A stretch of 64,000 bases of DNA from an uncultured Eubacteriales bacterium (GCA_948467545.1 CAOKER010000010.1:19360-83359); one strand, 5' to 3'. Shown: positions 17,641 through 26,709, counted from the first letter of the stretch. Numbers and translations are program-made. Notes: generated by a model not told the origin, from the sequence alone.

Positions 17641-18378
17641 TCAGGCTCTGTCTATCTTCAGAAAGTTAGTATACGCCTTTTTTACCTCGCTTTTTTGTGC
17701 GCGCGAAATTTTGAGCCTAAAACCTCCGAACAGTTCTAAATTATCGGCAGAAATTGAATTAATATATTTCATATTGACGACGATGCCGGAATTTATCTTT
17801 ATAAAATAAGACTCCGGCACCGCTTCGAGAAATTCATGTATTGTTTTTCGGTATTTATAATTATTATCTGTGCTGTGTATGTTAATATAATTTGTTGTTT
17901 TTTCCTTTTCCGCAAAAATAATTTTTTTGATTTTAACGGGAATAAGCAGCCCGTCTGATTTTACCGTTATATAATTGATAATTTTCAGCTTTTTTTCGAT
18001 AGCGGAATTCAGGGCTTCTTTCAAGTGTTCTGTATATGTTTTCTTGCAGAGAAATCTGAAAGGGCTGTAGTGCAGAGATTGATATACAAGCTCTTTGCAG
18101 TCCGAAATGAAAATAATAAGGGTTTCCGGGAACTGTTCATAGCATATTCGGGCTACATCAAAACCGTCAATCTCCGGCATTGAAATATCGAGAAATAATA
18201 TATCAATATTACTGTAACTGGAGTCATGGAAGCACTGATACATTAAAGCCTTGGGGGAATTGTATTTATATATTTGAAAATCGATAATATCGTAATCATA
18301 TTGCACAAGAATATCAAAGATATTTTTATATAAACTTTCAACAAAGCATTTGTCGTCATCGCATATGGCAATGTTCAT
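17641..18378 (-). CDS. LytTR-family response regulator (AgrA/VirR type)
   Basis: The 245-residue protein has a receiver domain (N-terminal acidic patch CDDDK, phospho-acceptor in ILFLDISMPEIDGFDVARIC, conserved Lys in LCKKTYTE) and a C-terminal LytTR DNA-binding domain (about residues 145-245, with YINIHSTDN and FIKINSGIVVNMKYINSI). LytTR regulators bind direct repeats spaced about two helical turns apart. There is no histidine kinase gene next to it, so it is an orphan. It is divergent from the ABC exporter genes, which are its likely target. AAGGAGG lies 6 bases upstream of the start. Confidence 0.92.
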   Translation of the reverse strand: MNIAICDDDKCFVESLYKNIFDILVQYDYDIIDFQIYKYNSPKALMYQCFHDSSYSNIDILFLDISMPEIDGFDVARICYEQFPETLIIFISDCKELVYQSLHYSPFRFLCKKTYTEHLKEALNSAIEKKLKIINYITVKSDGLLIPVKIKKIIFAEKEKTTNYINIHSTDNNYKYRKTIHEFLEAVPESYFIKINSGIVVNMKYINSISADNLELFGGFRLKISRAQKSEVKKAYTNFLKIDRA

Positions 18379-18552
18379 ATTTGCCTCCTTATATGTTGAA
18401 ATTGATTTAATATTATTTTAACATATAAATAAGAAAAAATCAACTATGCGAAACAAAACTTATTATTTTATATACTAAAATGTCGAATAATAAATATAGG
18501 TTGTTTTGTTTTTTTGAATATGGATTTTATATTACAAAATATCATTGCAATA

Positions 18553-18613
18553 TATACCTTAAAATGTACATTTTATACCTAAAATTTTATTTTGATATTT
18601 TTTATGGTAAAAT
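18553..18613 (+). promoter_or_regulatory. Candidate LytTR operator: direct repeats spaced 21 bp, plus -10 element
   Basis: TATACCTTAAAAT (from 18553) and TATACCTAAAATT (from 18574) are near-identical direct repeats with starts exactly 21 bp apart. A TAAAAT -10-like hexamer follows at 18608-18613, with no good -35 box, as in activator-dependent promoters. The site lies in the AT-rich region (18379-18754) between the LytTR gene and the ABC exporter genes. Binding by this regulator is inference from the family rule. Confidence 0.5.
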
Positions 18614-18754
18614 ATTTTAATGCTAAATGCTTTAATATTCAGGTTCCGCTTTGCCGCCGACGGCAGTTTTGAAAAGCAAAATCGCGAAAAATTGCTGTTA
18701 TTTCGGATTTCATGGTACATTGACCATAATCTTTTAGCCTTAGCGAAATTAAAA

Positions 18755-20608
18755 ATGAACAGGAAAGGAAAAAGCTTCAAATATGAGAAAAAAGATAAAT
18801 GCTCTGAAAAAAGTAAAAGCAAAGTCGAGCGGAGAAAGATAAACTTTCTGAAAAACGATTTTATGGCTTTTCAGCTTGCTCTTAAGATATATCCTGAAAA
18901 GACGATAACTATGTTTGTCGCATATGTTGCATATTCGATTTTGACATTTTTCTCATATACATATATGCTGAACTATGTTGTAAACGGACTTCAGCTTGGA
19001 AAGCCGATTTCACAGCTTCTTACGTATGTTGCCGTTATGTCGGTGTTGGGAGTAACAGGCGAAATCCTTTTCAGCTTATATAACAGATACTTTCTGACTA
19101 TAATCAATAAGCGCAGTGAGGTGCGTATAAATAAGATAATATTCAAACGCTCCGTCGAGTCGGATATAGCTAATTATGAAGATCCCGCCATGTATGATCT
19201 CTACAAACGGGTTGTTACAGTCGGTATTGCTTCTATAGACATGATAATTGACTCTATTACAGGAGTATTGATAAAAATTGTTAATATTGGAATGTCTGCG
19301 TGGCTTTTGATGAAGATAGATCCTGTCCTTATCTTTTTTGCAATTGTACCTATTGCAATTAATCTTTTGCAGAGCATTATTGTAAAACTACAGCGTAGTT
19401 TTAATGTAGAATCATATGCAGTGCAGCGCAGACGTGATTATCCTCAGCGTATATTCTATGAAAGAGATTTTGCTAAGGAAATACGTCTCACTAAAATACA
19501 TAAGGTTATGATGCGTAATTTTAATGAGGCGATAAAAGATTACAGACATTTGTTGCAGACAAAAGGATTAGCGGTTGCTTTGTTGAATCTTCTTTTGAAA
19601 ATCGGAGTAAATACCATTTCAATAGGCGGTGCTCAGATTTATGCCGTTTATCATGCACTGGTTACGGGAAATGTTTTAATAGGAGATTGCCTTGTAATTT
19701 TTAGCGTTATCGAAAATTTTTCGGTAAACATATTGCATATAGCTGATAACCTTTCTACTTTCCGAACGATAGGATATAACTTTCAGGATTATCGCGATTA
19801 TATGGAGCGAAGAGAAAAGATAAATCAAAACAGGGGAGGACCAATCGCTAAAGACAATGGTGACATTGAGCTGCACGAAGTAAGCTTTCGCTACAGCGGC
19901 GCGCCCGAGGATACGCTTCATAATATAAGCATAACAATACGCAGCGGAGAAAAGATTGCTATTGTCGGAAATAACGGAGCAGGAAAGACTACTTTGGTGA
20001 AACTTCTGATGCGGCTGTACGATCCTACCCTTGGAGAAATAAAATATGACGGCAGGAATATAACAGAATATGATCTTGCGTGCTATCGGGGCAGATATGG
20101 AGTTGTATTTCAGGATTATAAGCAGATAGCAATGTCGGTTGCTGAAAATGTGCTTGGACGTCCATATTGTGAGGAGGACGAACAGACGGTCATTAATTCT
20201 CTTAAAAGCGCCGGTATATGGAATAAAATAGAGAATCTTCCACAGGGGATACATACTTGTATGACTAAGGAATTTGATAAAAACGGTTTGTTTCTTTCAG
20301 GCGGCGAGTCGCAGAAGCTTGCTATTGCGGGAATATATGCGAAGAATTGTTCTGTGGTAATACTTGATGAACCGTCAAGCGCGCTTGATCCCCTGGCGGA
20401 GAGCGAAATGTACGAGCATATGTACAGCGCGTGCGAAGGAAAAACCATGATATTTATCTCGCATAGGCTGTCCTCTGCCGTAAGTGCGGATCGGATTATA
20501 CACATGGAGGGCGGACGGATAATTGAAGAAGGAAGTCACGAGGAGCTTATGAGGCATGGCGGAAGTTATGCGCGGATGTTTACACTGCAGGCTGAAAATT
20601 ACAATTAA
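18755..20608 (+). CDS. ABC exporter half-transporter (first of a heterodimer)
   Basis: About 617 residues: an N-terminal membrane domain with about six helices, then a nucleotide-binding domain with Walker A GNNGAGKTTLVKLL, Q-loop VFQDYKQIA, signature LSGGESQKLAIAG, Walker B VVILDEPSSALD and H-loop FISHRLSS. This is the permease-ATPase fusion of the multidrug/peptide exporter type. The start is uncertain: ATG 18755 has no good ribosome binding site and an ATG at 18863 is also possible; a good ribosome binding site (AGGAAAGG) instead precedes a 19-codon frame in another phase at about 18782. With the gene at 20836 it should form a heterodimer. Substrate unknown. Confidence 0.88.
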   Translation: MNRKGKSFKYEKKDKCSEKSKSKVERRKINFLKNDFMAFQLALKIYPEKTITMFVAYVAYSILTFFSYTYMLNYVVNGLQLGKPISQLLTYVAVMSVLGVTGEILFSLYNRYFLTIINKRSEVRINKIIFKRSVESDIANYEDPAMYDLYKRVVTVGIASIDMIIDSITGVLIKIVNIGMSAWLLMKIDPVLIFFAIVPIAINLLQSIIVKLQRSFNVESYAVQRRRDYPQRIFYERDFAKEIRLTKIHKVMMRNFNEAIKDYRHLLQTKGLAVALLNLLLKIGVNTISIGGAQIYAVYHALVTGNVLIGDCLVIFSVIENFSVNILHIADNLSTFRTIGYNFQDYRDYMERREKINQNRGGPIAKDNGDIELHEVSFRYSGAPEDTLHNISITIRSGEKIAIVGNNGAGKTTLVKLLMRLYDPTLGEIKYDGRNITEYDLACYRGRYGVVFQDYKQIAMSVAENVLGRPYCEEDEQTVINSLKSAGIWNKIENLPQGIHTCMTKEFDKNGLFLSGGESQKLAIAGIYAKNCSVVILDEPSSALDPLAESEMYEHMYSACEGKTMIFISHRLSSAVSADRIIHMEGGRIIEEGSHEELMRHGGSYARMFTLQAENYN

Positions 20609-20835
20609 AAGCAAGGTTGCACAAACAATTTTTAAGGATTTATTTAACTTGCGATTTTGATTTGCTCGGGTTGAATTAAAAGACCGAAAAGCGGCCGCAG
20701 TTTTTTAATAAAGCGCAAAGCGCCGTCATGGGACGATTCGGGGGCGGATTGTACGCCGCTGAAAAAGTCGCTGAAAGCCGCTGCGAAAGAAGCGGGGACA
20801 TCTTGCTTACGGTTATAATTTATAAAGGCTAAGGT

Positions 20836-22656
20836 ATGGTGATTATTGTGTGGAATAAGAAAAAACGCGAAAAAAATATATCATTAAAAAATATAATTAT
20901 AAACAGCTCCTTTTCCTTTAAATTTTTATGGTTAAATGCAAAGCTTTACCTGTTTTGTATTTTGCTTAATACAGTTATCGGTGCATCTGTTGCTCCTCTT
21001 ACTCTGCTGCTTACCAATAAGCTGTACGGACTTCTTGAGATTCATTCGTTATTTTCGGATGCTATAGTCGTTTTAATCAGTATTCTTGTTATTAATGCCA
21101 TTTCAATGGGATGGTCTCAATTATACGGGGGATGTGTTCAACCGTCGCTGTCGGAAAAACTTCGTCAGAAGGTTCAGACCGGACTTTTTAAAAAGGTTCT
21201 TGCCACCGACTTGTCGAGATATGACGATCCGGAATTTTATAACGACTTTATACTTTCTATGCAATATACCGATGTATACGCGTCGGGAACATTCATAACC
21301 GCAACCAATTTTATAGGTAATGTACTTAAGTTTTTAACAACTATTTCTCTGCTCGCGTATGTAGATATATCGGTCCTGATCATTCTTCTTGCAAGCGCCG
21401 TGATTTCAAGTTTTATCAGCACAAAGGACAATCTGATAGAGGTTGAATACAATGCTGCGATTACACCTGTAAACCGAAGGGTGCAGTATCTTGAAGGAAT
21501 ATTTAAACGGGTAGATTATTCAAAAGAGCTGCGGCTCACCGATATATATGAAAATGTTGAGCGTGATTACGAGGCTGCGGCCAATGAACACGTAAACGTG
21601 ACAAAAAGCTTCGGACTTCGCCGTATAGTTCTTACTACATTTGAAATGATCAATACAAACGGGGTATACATGGCAGTTATTGCGCTTATGCTTTATAAGC
21701 TTGCCGTTCTCGGAACGGTTACGATTGCGGGTTTTGCCGTTGTTGTAAATGCCAATTGGCAGATGCGCGGAAGTTTTGTTTCTCTTGCGTCGTCGTTTAC
21801 AAACCTTCCGCAGCAGAGTATGCAGATAGATAAGGTACGGTCGTTTATGGAGTACAGACCGCAGAGTGAAATAAAGAGCTTGTCTCTGCCGGCTGCCCCG
21901 TTTGAATCCATTGAAATGCATAATGTATTTTTCGGTTATACCGGCGGAGATGATGTCCTTCACGATGTTTCATTTAAGATAAAAAGAGGAGAAAAAATAT
22001 CTATAGTCGGATATAACGGTGCGGGAAAATCAACATTGATAAAGCTGATTATGCGTCTTTACGAGCCGCGCAGCGGTATGATTATGTATAACGGACGTCC
22101 CGCGTCCGATTATGACGTCGAAAGCTACCGAAGCCGAATTGGGGCGGTATTTCAGGATTACCGAATTTTTGCGGCTACCATTTCGGAAAATGTACTCGGA
22201 GATGAATTTACCGAAGATGATCGTCCGCGCGTGCTTGAGGCGCTTCACAGAGCTACATTTGACGATAAACTTGCCGGACTTGAGAACGGTATTGATACGG
22301 TATTGACACGGGAGTTTGATGACAAAGGAACGAATCTTTCGGGCGGAGAGGCACAGAAGATTGCAATCGCGCGCGTATTTGCTGGAAATCACGATCTGAT
22401 TATAATGGATGAGCCGTCCGCATCTCTCGACCCTATGGCGGAATATGAGCTGAATAAGCAGATTGCTGAATTTGCTTCGGATAAGACGGTTATCTTCATA
22501 TCGCACCGTCTGTCAACCACACGCCATGCCGATCGGATATATATGTTTGAGGACGGCAGAATAATTGAACAGGGAAGTCATGACGAGCTTATGAGAATGA
22601 ACGGAAAATATGCGGAAATGTTTACGGTTCAGGCCGAAAAATATATAATCAAGTGA
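20836..22656 (+). CDS. ABC exporter half-transporter (second of a heterodimer)
   Basis: The 606-residue protein has an N-terminal six-helix membrane domain and a nucleotide-binding domain with Walker A GYNGAGKSTLIKLI, Q-loop VFQDYRIFA, signature LSGGEAQKIAIAR, Walker B LIIMDEPSASLD and H-loop FISHRLST. Both partners keep canonical signature and Walker B motifs, so neither site is obviously degenerate, unlike many heterodimeric exporters. It lies 227 bases after the first half-transporter; that gap holds no terminator I can see and a doubtful 34-codon frame (20728-20832). Regulation by the divergent LytTR protein and export of a peptide are inference. Confidence 0.9.
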   Translation: MVIIVWNKKKREKNISLKNIIINSSFSFKFLWLNAKLYLFCILLNTVIGASVAPLTLLLTNKLYGLLEIHSLFSDAIVVLISILVINAISMGWSQLYGGCVQPSLSEKLRQKVQTGLFKKVLATDLSRYDDPEFYNDFILSMQYTDVYASGTFITATNFIGNVLKFLTTISLLAYVDISVLIILLASAVISSFISTKDNLIEVEYNAAITPVNRRVQYLEGIFKRVDYSKELRLTDIYENVERDYEAAANEHVNVTKSFGLRRIVLTTFEMINTNGVYMAVIALMLYKLAVLGTVTIAGFAVVVNANWQMRGSFVSLASSFTNLPQQSMQIDKVRSFMEYRPQSEIKSLSLPAAPFESIEMHNVFFGYTGGDDVLHDVSFKIKRGEKISIVGYNGAGKSTLIKLIMRLYEPRSGMIMYNGRPASDYDVESYRSRIGAVFQDYRIFAATISENVLGDEFTEDDRPRVLEALHRATFDDKLAGLENGIDTVLTREFDDKGTNLSGGEAQKIAIARVFAGNHDLIIMDEPSASLDPMAEYELNKQIAEFASDKTVIFISHRLSTTRHADRIYMFEDGRIIEQGSHDELMRMNGKYAEMFTVQAEKYIIK

Positions 22657-22907
22657 AAATAACTCTGTCATTATTACGGTTTTAGTCGTGAAGGAGCTCG
22701 GCTGTTAAGATATTTGACTCCGCAGGAGTTAATCTTTCTTATTTTTCATTTTTGTGCGTCAATGCAGTCAGCCGCCGAAACGCCATATGTCAGGTATTAG
22801 ATCTTTAGCAAAGCAGCTTTTTATTTTTCTAATATTTTGTTTCTTCCGGTTTTATGCGGACTGTTCAGGCCAGCAGAAAATAAAATTGTTAAATTTTATT
22901 TTTTATA

Positions 22908-22936
22908 TTGAAAAAATCTATCCATCAATGTATAAT
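22908..22936 (+). promoter_or_regulatory. Sigma-A promoter of the alpha-galactosidase gene
   Basis: TTGAAA (22908-22913) and TATAAT (22931-22936) with a 17-base spacer, 63 bases upstream of the GH27 start codon. The rest of 22657-22999 shows no gene I can support. Confidence 0.75.
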
Positions 22937-22999
22937 ATCCGTAAAATTACAGTCGCCTTTTTCCTGAACCGGGGAGGCACAGAAAACGGAGGATTTATA

Positions 23000-24133
23000 A
23001 TGTTTAAACAGACACCGCCAATGGGATGGAACTCATGGAATACATTCGGCGCCGATATAAATGAAAAGCTTATTTATGAGACGGCGGATAAGATGGCCGA
23101 CAGCGGACTTCTTTCACATGGTTATGAGTATCTTGTGATTGACGACTGCTGGTCCTTGAAAACGCGTGATTCCAATGACAGACTTGTGCCGGATCCCGAA
23201 AAATTCCCGCACGGTATGAAAGCCGTTGCCGATTATGTGCATTCCAAGGGACTTAAATTCGGTATGTATTCGTGTTCCGGCAATCTTACATGTGCCGGAT
23301 ATCCCGGAAGCTATGAGCACGAATTTGTTGACGCGCAGACTTTTGCCGAATGGGGCGTTGACTTTCTGAAGTATGACTATTGTTTTCACAGCAATATAGT
23401 TCATGGAAAGTATTTGTACCGCCGTATGGGACTTGCTCTTGAGAACTGCGGCCGTGATATCCTTTTCAGTGCGTGCAGCTGGGGTATTGACGAGACGCAC
23501 AAATGGATTAAAGAAACTTCGGCGTCTATGTGGCGTTCAACGGGAGATATTGCTGACAGCTGGGAATCAATCAAGGATTTGACAAAGCAGCAGAATGATA
23601 AGTTTGCATACGGCGGCGTAGGATGCTTTAACGACATGGATATGCTTGTTGTCGGTATGTACGGAAAAGGTCATGTCGGATTGAGCGGGTGCAGCGATGT
23701 GCAGTACAGAACTCACTTTTCAATCTGGTCAATGTTCGGTTCTCCGCTTATGATCGGATGTGATGTCAGAAATATGACCGACGGGGCATACCGCATTTTG
23801 ACCAATGACGAGGTTATTAAAATCAATCAGGATCCCGCATGCCGTCAGGTTGTGAAAATAGAAGGCATTTGGGGAAATGATGACTACCCGGTGTATTATA
23901 AGCAGCTGACCGGCGGAGATATTGCAATAGGAATATTTAACTTTAAAGATGAAAAGGTATCGCCGACATTCAATTTGGATGAACTCGGTCTCCCGCACAG
24001 CACCGGAAAGACGCTTGAAATGCATGAGCTTTGGACGGGAGATACGTTCACAGTTGAAAACTCCAATGTAAGACGTACGATTGAGCCTTACGGCTGTGAA
24101 TTATTCCGCGCAAGGATTGTAGACCTTAAATGA
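23000..24133 (+). CDS. GH27 alpha-galactosidase (cytoplasmic)
   Basis: The 377-residue glycoside hydrolase family 27 enzyme has PPMGWNSWNTFG at the start of the barrel, YEYLVIDDCWS, the nucleophile region FLKYDYCF and the acid/base region FNDMDMLVVG, followed by a short C-terminal beta domain. It removes terminal alpha-galactosyl residues from galacto-oligosaccharides such as raffinose or melibiose; alpha-N-acetylgalactosaminidase activity in the same family is possible. The start at 23000 is chosen because GGAGG lies just upstream; the reading frame is open further upstream without any ribosome binding site. There is no signal peptide, so the substrate must be imported. It overlaps the next gene by four bases. 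Confidence 0.93.
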   Translation: MFKQTPPMGWNSWNTFGADINEKLIYETADKMADSGLLSHGYEYLVIDDCWSLKTRDSNDRLVPDPEKFPHGMKAVADYVHSKGLKFGMYSCSGNLTCAGYPGSYEHEFVDAQTFAEWGVDFLKYDYCFHSNIVHGKYLYRRMGLALENCGRDILFSACSWGIDETHKWIKETSASMWRSTGDIADSWESIKDLTKQQNDKFAYGGVGCFNDMDMLVVGMYGKGHVGLSGCSDVQYRTHFSIWSMFGSPLMIGCDVRNMTDGAYRILTNDEVIKINQDPACRQVVKIEGIWGNDDYPVYYKQLTGGDIAIGIFNFKDEKVSPTFNLDELGLPHSTGKTLEMHELWTGDTFTVENSNVRRTIEPYGCELFRARIVDLK

Positions 24134-24324
24134 GCATTTGTATAAAATGCGGCGGAGAGCTTACATGTGATGAAATTGCGGTTTATAAAAAGATGGTAAA
24201 CCGCGGCAGCATGGAATTTATGTGTAAAGTTTGTTTAGCCGAGCATTTTGATGTATCCGTAGATTTTATTGACAGGAAAATTGAGCAATTCAAATCTTCG
24301 GGATGTTTATTGTTTGTTGATTAA
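24130..24324 (+). CDS. Small zinc-ribbon-like protein coupled to the alpha-galactosidase
   Basis: The 64-residue protein has two CxxC pairs (CIKCGG near the N terminus and MCKVCLAEHF at about residues 36-45) that could bind one zinc ion, and a C-terminal helix. Its ATG overlaps the GH27 stop (ATGA), so translation is coupled. I recognise the type as a conserved small clostridial protein of unknown function. The link to galactoside use is only by position. Confidence 0.7.
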   Translation: MSICIKCGGELTCDEIAVYKKMVNRGSMEFMCKVCLAEHFDVSVDFIDRKIEQFKSSGCLLFVD

Positions 24325-24399
24325 AGAATTCGCATTTAAACATATCTGCGGAAAATGATAGTTTAAAAACAGCATGGCGTATAGGCGACAATCATAGGG

Positions 24400-24538
24400 T
24401 GGTGCTGGAATTTTATAGGACAGTGTTGCAAATTCGTATGACAACGTTGAAAATTCATACGACAGTGCTGGAAATTCATAGGACAGTTCCGAAAATTCAT
24501 AGGGGAGTGTCGAAATTCATAGAACAGTATCGGAAATG
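24400..24538. repeat. Degenerate 21-bp tandem repeats
   Basis: About six and a half copies of a 21-base unit (consensus GACAGTGCTGGAAATTCATAG) follow one another with 70-90% identity by eye; one copy is 20 bases. The period is a multiple of three, so a frame stays open across it, but no ribosome binding site precedes that frame and the units vary freely. I treat it as non-coding repeat sequence. Confidence 0.65.
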
Positions 24539-24544
24539 TTTTCT

Positions 24545-24579
24545 GAAACGGCGTAGTTTGCAGACTATGCCGTTTCTTT
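24545..24579 (+). terminator. Terminator after the alpha-galactosidase operon
   Basis: GAAACGGC-G-TAGT pairs with ACTA-T-GCCGTTTC around a TTGCAG loop, with one internal mismatch, and is followed by T-rich sequence. The remaining bases to 24730 show nothing else. Confidence 0.6.
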
Positions 24580-24730
24580 ACTTTTTAGAATTTCTTTAAT
24601 CAAAATCAGGCTGTACGCCGTCGGTGAAGCTGTGGCTTTTATCGGCCTTTTAGGTGGCGATAGTTACCGCGGCTACGCGTTTCGGTTTTTATGTTCTGTT
24701 GAATATAGGTATGAATATATGCTCAAATGC

Positions 24731-25255
24731 TCACGGATATTTCTGATATTCGCTTTCTAAAATTTCTACCATATCCTCAGGGCTTTCCTTGCAGCCGTTT
24801 TTCAGCCATAACTTAATAATTTTTGTAAGCCCGCTTTTAAAAAATTCTATGTGGTATTCTATAAAGCGGTTTTGAAATCGTTTTTGCGCAAGGTCAATAT
24901 CGTAGTAAATAATTTTAAAATTATCATCGTAACCCAATTTAAAATAGGTTTTATAGAATATTTGGTTTTCTTTTATATGACGAAACAGCTTTAAATAATC
25001 GTGGCTGTTAAATCTTTGTGTGATTTCTTCTTCATACAAATCGGATAGATTGTTTTCAAGCTTATCTCTTATTGAGTCCGCTAACGCATAAATGTCGGTG
25101 TAATTTGCATAAAAGGTTGTACGGTTCAATCCGGCCTTTTTACAGATTTCAGATACGCTGATTTGGTTTAATTCTTTAAATTGAATTAGGTCGATAAAAA
25201 CTTTTTCTATGAGTTCGATAGATTCTCTTCTTCGTTTATTGTTTGGTGTATTCAT
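24731..25255 (-). CDS. TetR/AcrR-family transcriptional regulator
   Basis: The 174-residue protein has an N-terminal TetR helix-turn-helix (ISVSEICKKAGLNRTTFYAN at about residues 32-51) and an all-helical ligand domain. It resembles the DhaS/TetR_C_33-like clostridial group with short C termini. It is divergent from the membrane-protein genes at 25383-26467, which are its likely targets. No inverted repeat operator was clear in the 128-base gap. Confidence 0.9.
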   Translation of the reverse strand: MNTPNNKRRRESIELIEKVFIDLIQFKELNQISVSEICKKAGLNRTTFYANYTDIYALADSIRDKLENNLSDLYEEEITQRFNSHDYLKLFRHIKENQIFYKTYFKLGYDDNFKIIYYDIDLAQKRFQNRFIEYHIEFFKSGLTKIIKLWLKNGCKESPEDMVEILESEYQKYP

Positions 25256-25382
25256 AGTTATTGATCCTTTATTCCAACATTTTTACCTAAATTGGTGATT
25301 GTTTTTTCACTGTATGGATATTATACTATATTTAGATTAAAACAACAACAGTTGGTTTAAAAAATGTTTGGAGGTATTTTGC

Positions 25383-25754
25383 ATGAAAAAAAGCAGTTTT
25401 GTCGCAATGCTGTTGGGGACCGTAAGCGGAGTGCTGTTTGCGCTGGGAATGTGTATGGCTTTAATTCCGGAATGGAGTGCTTTTATGCCGGGAATCGTTT
25501 TTGGATGCGTAGGACTGTTTCTTGGTCTGATTACTTTGCTTGTATGGAGAAAAATGGAGCATAAGGCTCCTATTCGGGTTTCCGGAAAAGCAGTTTTGAC
25601 AATCGTTGTCGGAATTATAGGCGCGTTGGCCTTAGGAGTAGGAATGTGTTTCTGTATGATATGGGAGAGAATGGTTGTCGGTATTGTTATCGGTATTGTC
25701 GGAATTGCCATTCTGCTTTGTTTAATTCCGCTGACGAGGGGAATTAAGGAGTGA
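25383..25754 (+). CDS. Small membrane protein of unknown function
   Basis: The 123-residue protein is almost entirely hydrophobic with four predicted membrane segments: two near the N terminus (VAMLLGTVSGVLFALGMCMA and a second up to residue 55) and two after residue 70 (TIVVGIIGALALGVGMCFCM and IVIGIVGIAILLCLI). The start at ATG 25383 has GGAGG 9 bases upstream; an in-frame start at 25368 does not. It overlaps the next gene by four bases. I do not recognise a named family. The position beside a TetR gene suggests an inducible membrane function. Confidence 0.75.
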   Translation: MKKSSFVAMLLGTVSGVLFALGMCMALIPEWSAFMPGIVFGCVGLFLGLITLLVWRKMEHKAPIRVSGKAVLTIVVGIIGALALGVGMCFCMIWERMVVGIVIGIVGIAILLCLIPLTRGIKE

Positions 25755-26467
25755 TGCCGAAACAGACAGCGGTATCCCTGTTTTTGGGAAGAAAAAATTT
25801 CGGCGGGATTTCAGACGGACAGCGTTACCGCATGATTATGTCGGCGGCCGTTGCCTTTGCGTTCAACCTTTTGTATGCAATATATCATGTTGCGGTTGGC
25901 ATAATCAATATGTCTTTGTGGTTTATTGCAATGGGTGCGCTCTATTGTATTTTTGCTACTATGCGTTTTTCCTCTGTATTGTGCGCCCGCAGGAATAATA
26001 TCTCGGCTTCTGATGATACAGAGTATTTTGTAATGAAACTGACAGGCGCTTTATTAATTGTGCTAAGCTGTATTCTTGCTGTCGTCATATATATAAGCCT
26101 GTTACAAAACATAGCTGCGAGGCATGGCGAAATAATTATGATAACCATAGCTGCCTATACTTTCCTCAAAATTACAAAGACGGTTGTCAGATCTGTTAAA
26201 CAACGCAAAAATTTTTCTCCGCTGCTTTCGGTTATACGCAGTATCAGCGGAGCTGAAGCAGCTGTATCTGTTTTGACTTTGCAGCGTTCTATGCTTGTTT
26301 CTTTTGGCTCAATGAAAGCGGAAGAAATTCTGACAATGAATATACTGACGGGAACGGCAGTCTGGCTTTTCGTTCTGATACTCGGACTTTTTTTGACAGT
26401 AAAGGGAATTAATCGAGGTAATAATATTTTATGTCCCGAAGGCAGGGGGAAACGTCATCTCCAATGA
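25751..26467 (+). CDS. Polytopic membrane protein of unknown function
   Basis: The 238-residue protein has about six membrane segments (for example FAFNLLYAIYHVAVGIINMS, LLIVLSCILAVVIYISLL and WLFVLILGLFLTVKGI). It starts at GTG 25751 or ATG 25754, both overlapping the stop of the preceding gene, with AAGGAG directly before. Translation is clearly coupled, so the two proteins may work as a complex. No enzyme motif is visible. The last residues are basic (RGKRHLQ). Confidence 0.7.
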   Translation: MMPKQTAVSLFLGRKNFGGISDGQRYRMIMSAAVAFAFNLLYAIYHVAVGIINMSLWFIAMGALYCIFATMRFSSVLCARRNNISASDDTEYFVMKLTGALLIVLSCILAVVIYISLLQNIAARHGEIIMITIAAYTFLKITKTVVRSVKQRKNFSPLLSVIRSISGAEAAVSVLTLQRSMLVSFGSMKAEEILTMNILTGTAVWLFVLILGLFLTVKGINRGNNILCPEGRGKRHLQ

Positions 26468-26505
26468 AATAAATTCTGTAAAACTTGAGATATATATAAG
26501 AAAGG

Positions 26506-26709
26506 GTGATAATTACGGCAAAATCAAAGCTTGTGAAAGCAAACGAAAAAATTGCGGAAAAGGTCGTAGGTACCTTTGAAAAAATCGAAAATACTTTTGT
26601 AAGCGGCTACACGAAGATTGAAGATGCTTTTGTCGACCGGTATCTTACAAAAGACGGCGAAAGTGTAGAAGAGGCAAAGAAAAGATTGAAGCGCGAAAGA
26701 GATTCTTAA
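26506..26709 (+). CDS. Small charged protein of unknown function
   Basis: The 67-residue protein is helical and highly charged (NEKIAEKVVGTFEKIENTFV, YTKIEDAFVDRYLTKDGES). I recognise this type as a small protein common in Firmicutes, often near TetR regulators, of unknown function. No ATG is available; the only standard start is GTG 26506, which lies directly against AAAGG, while an ATT a few bases later has better spacing. It lies 38 bases after the membrane-protein pair and probably belongs to the same transcript, which ends at the large hairpin after it. Confidence 0.7.
   Translation: MIITAKSKLVKANEKIAEKVVGTFEKIENTFVSGYTKIEDAFVDRYLTKDGESVEEAKKRLKRERDS

Noticed and set aside
18481..18487. 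0A-box-like TGTCGAA in the LytTR-exporter gap
   Set aside because: A single 7-base match in AT-rich sequence is expected by chance; other copies occur in non-regulatory places of the window.
24400..24538. Possible CRISPR array
   Set aside because: Units are contiguous and drift gradually; there are no unique spacers and no cas genes in the window.
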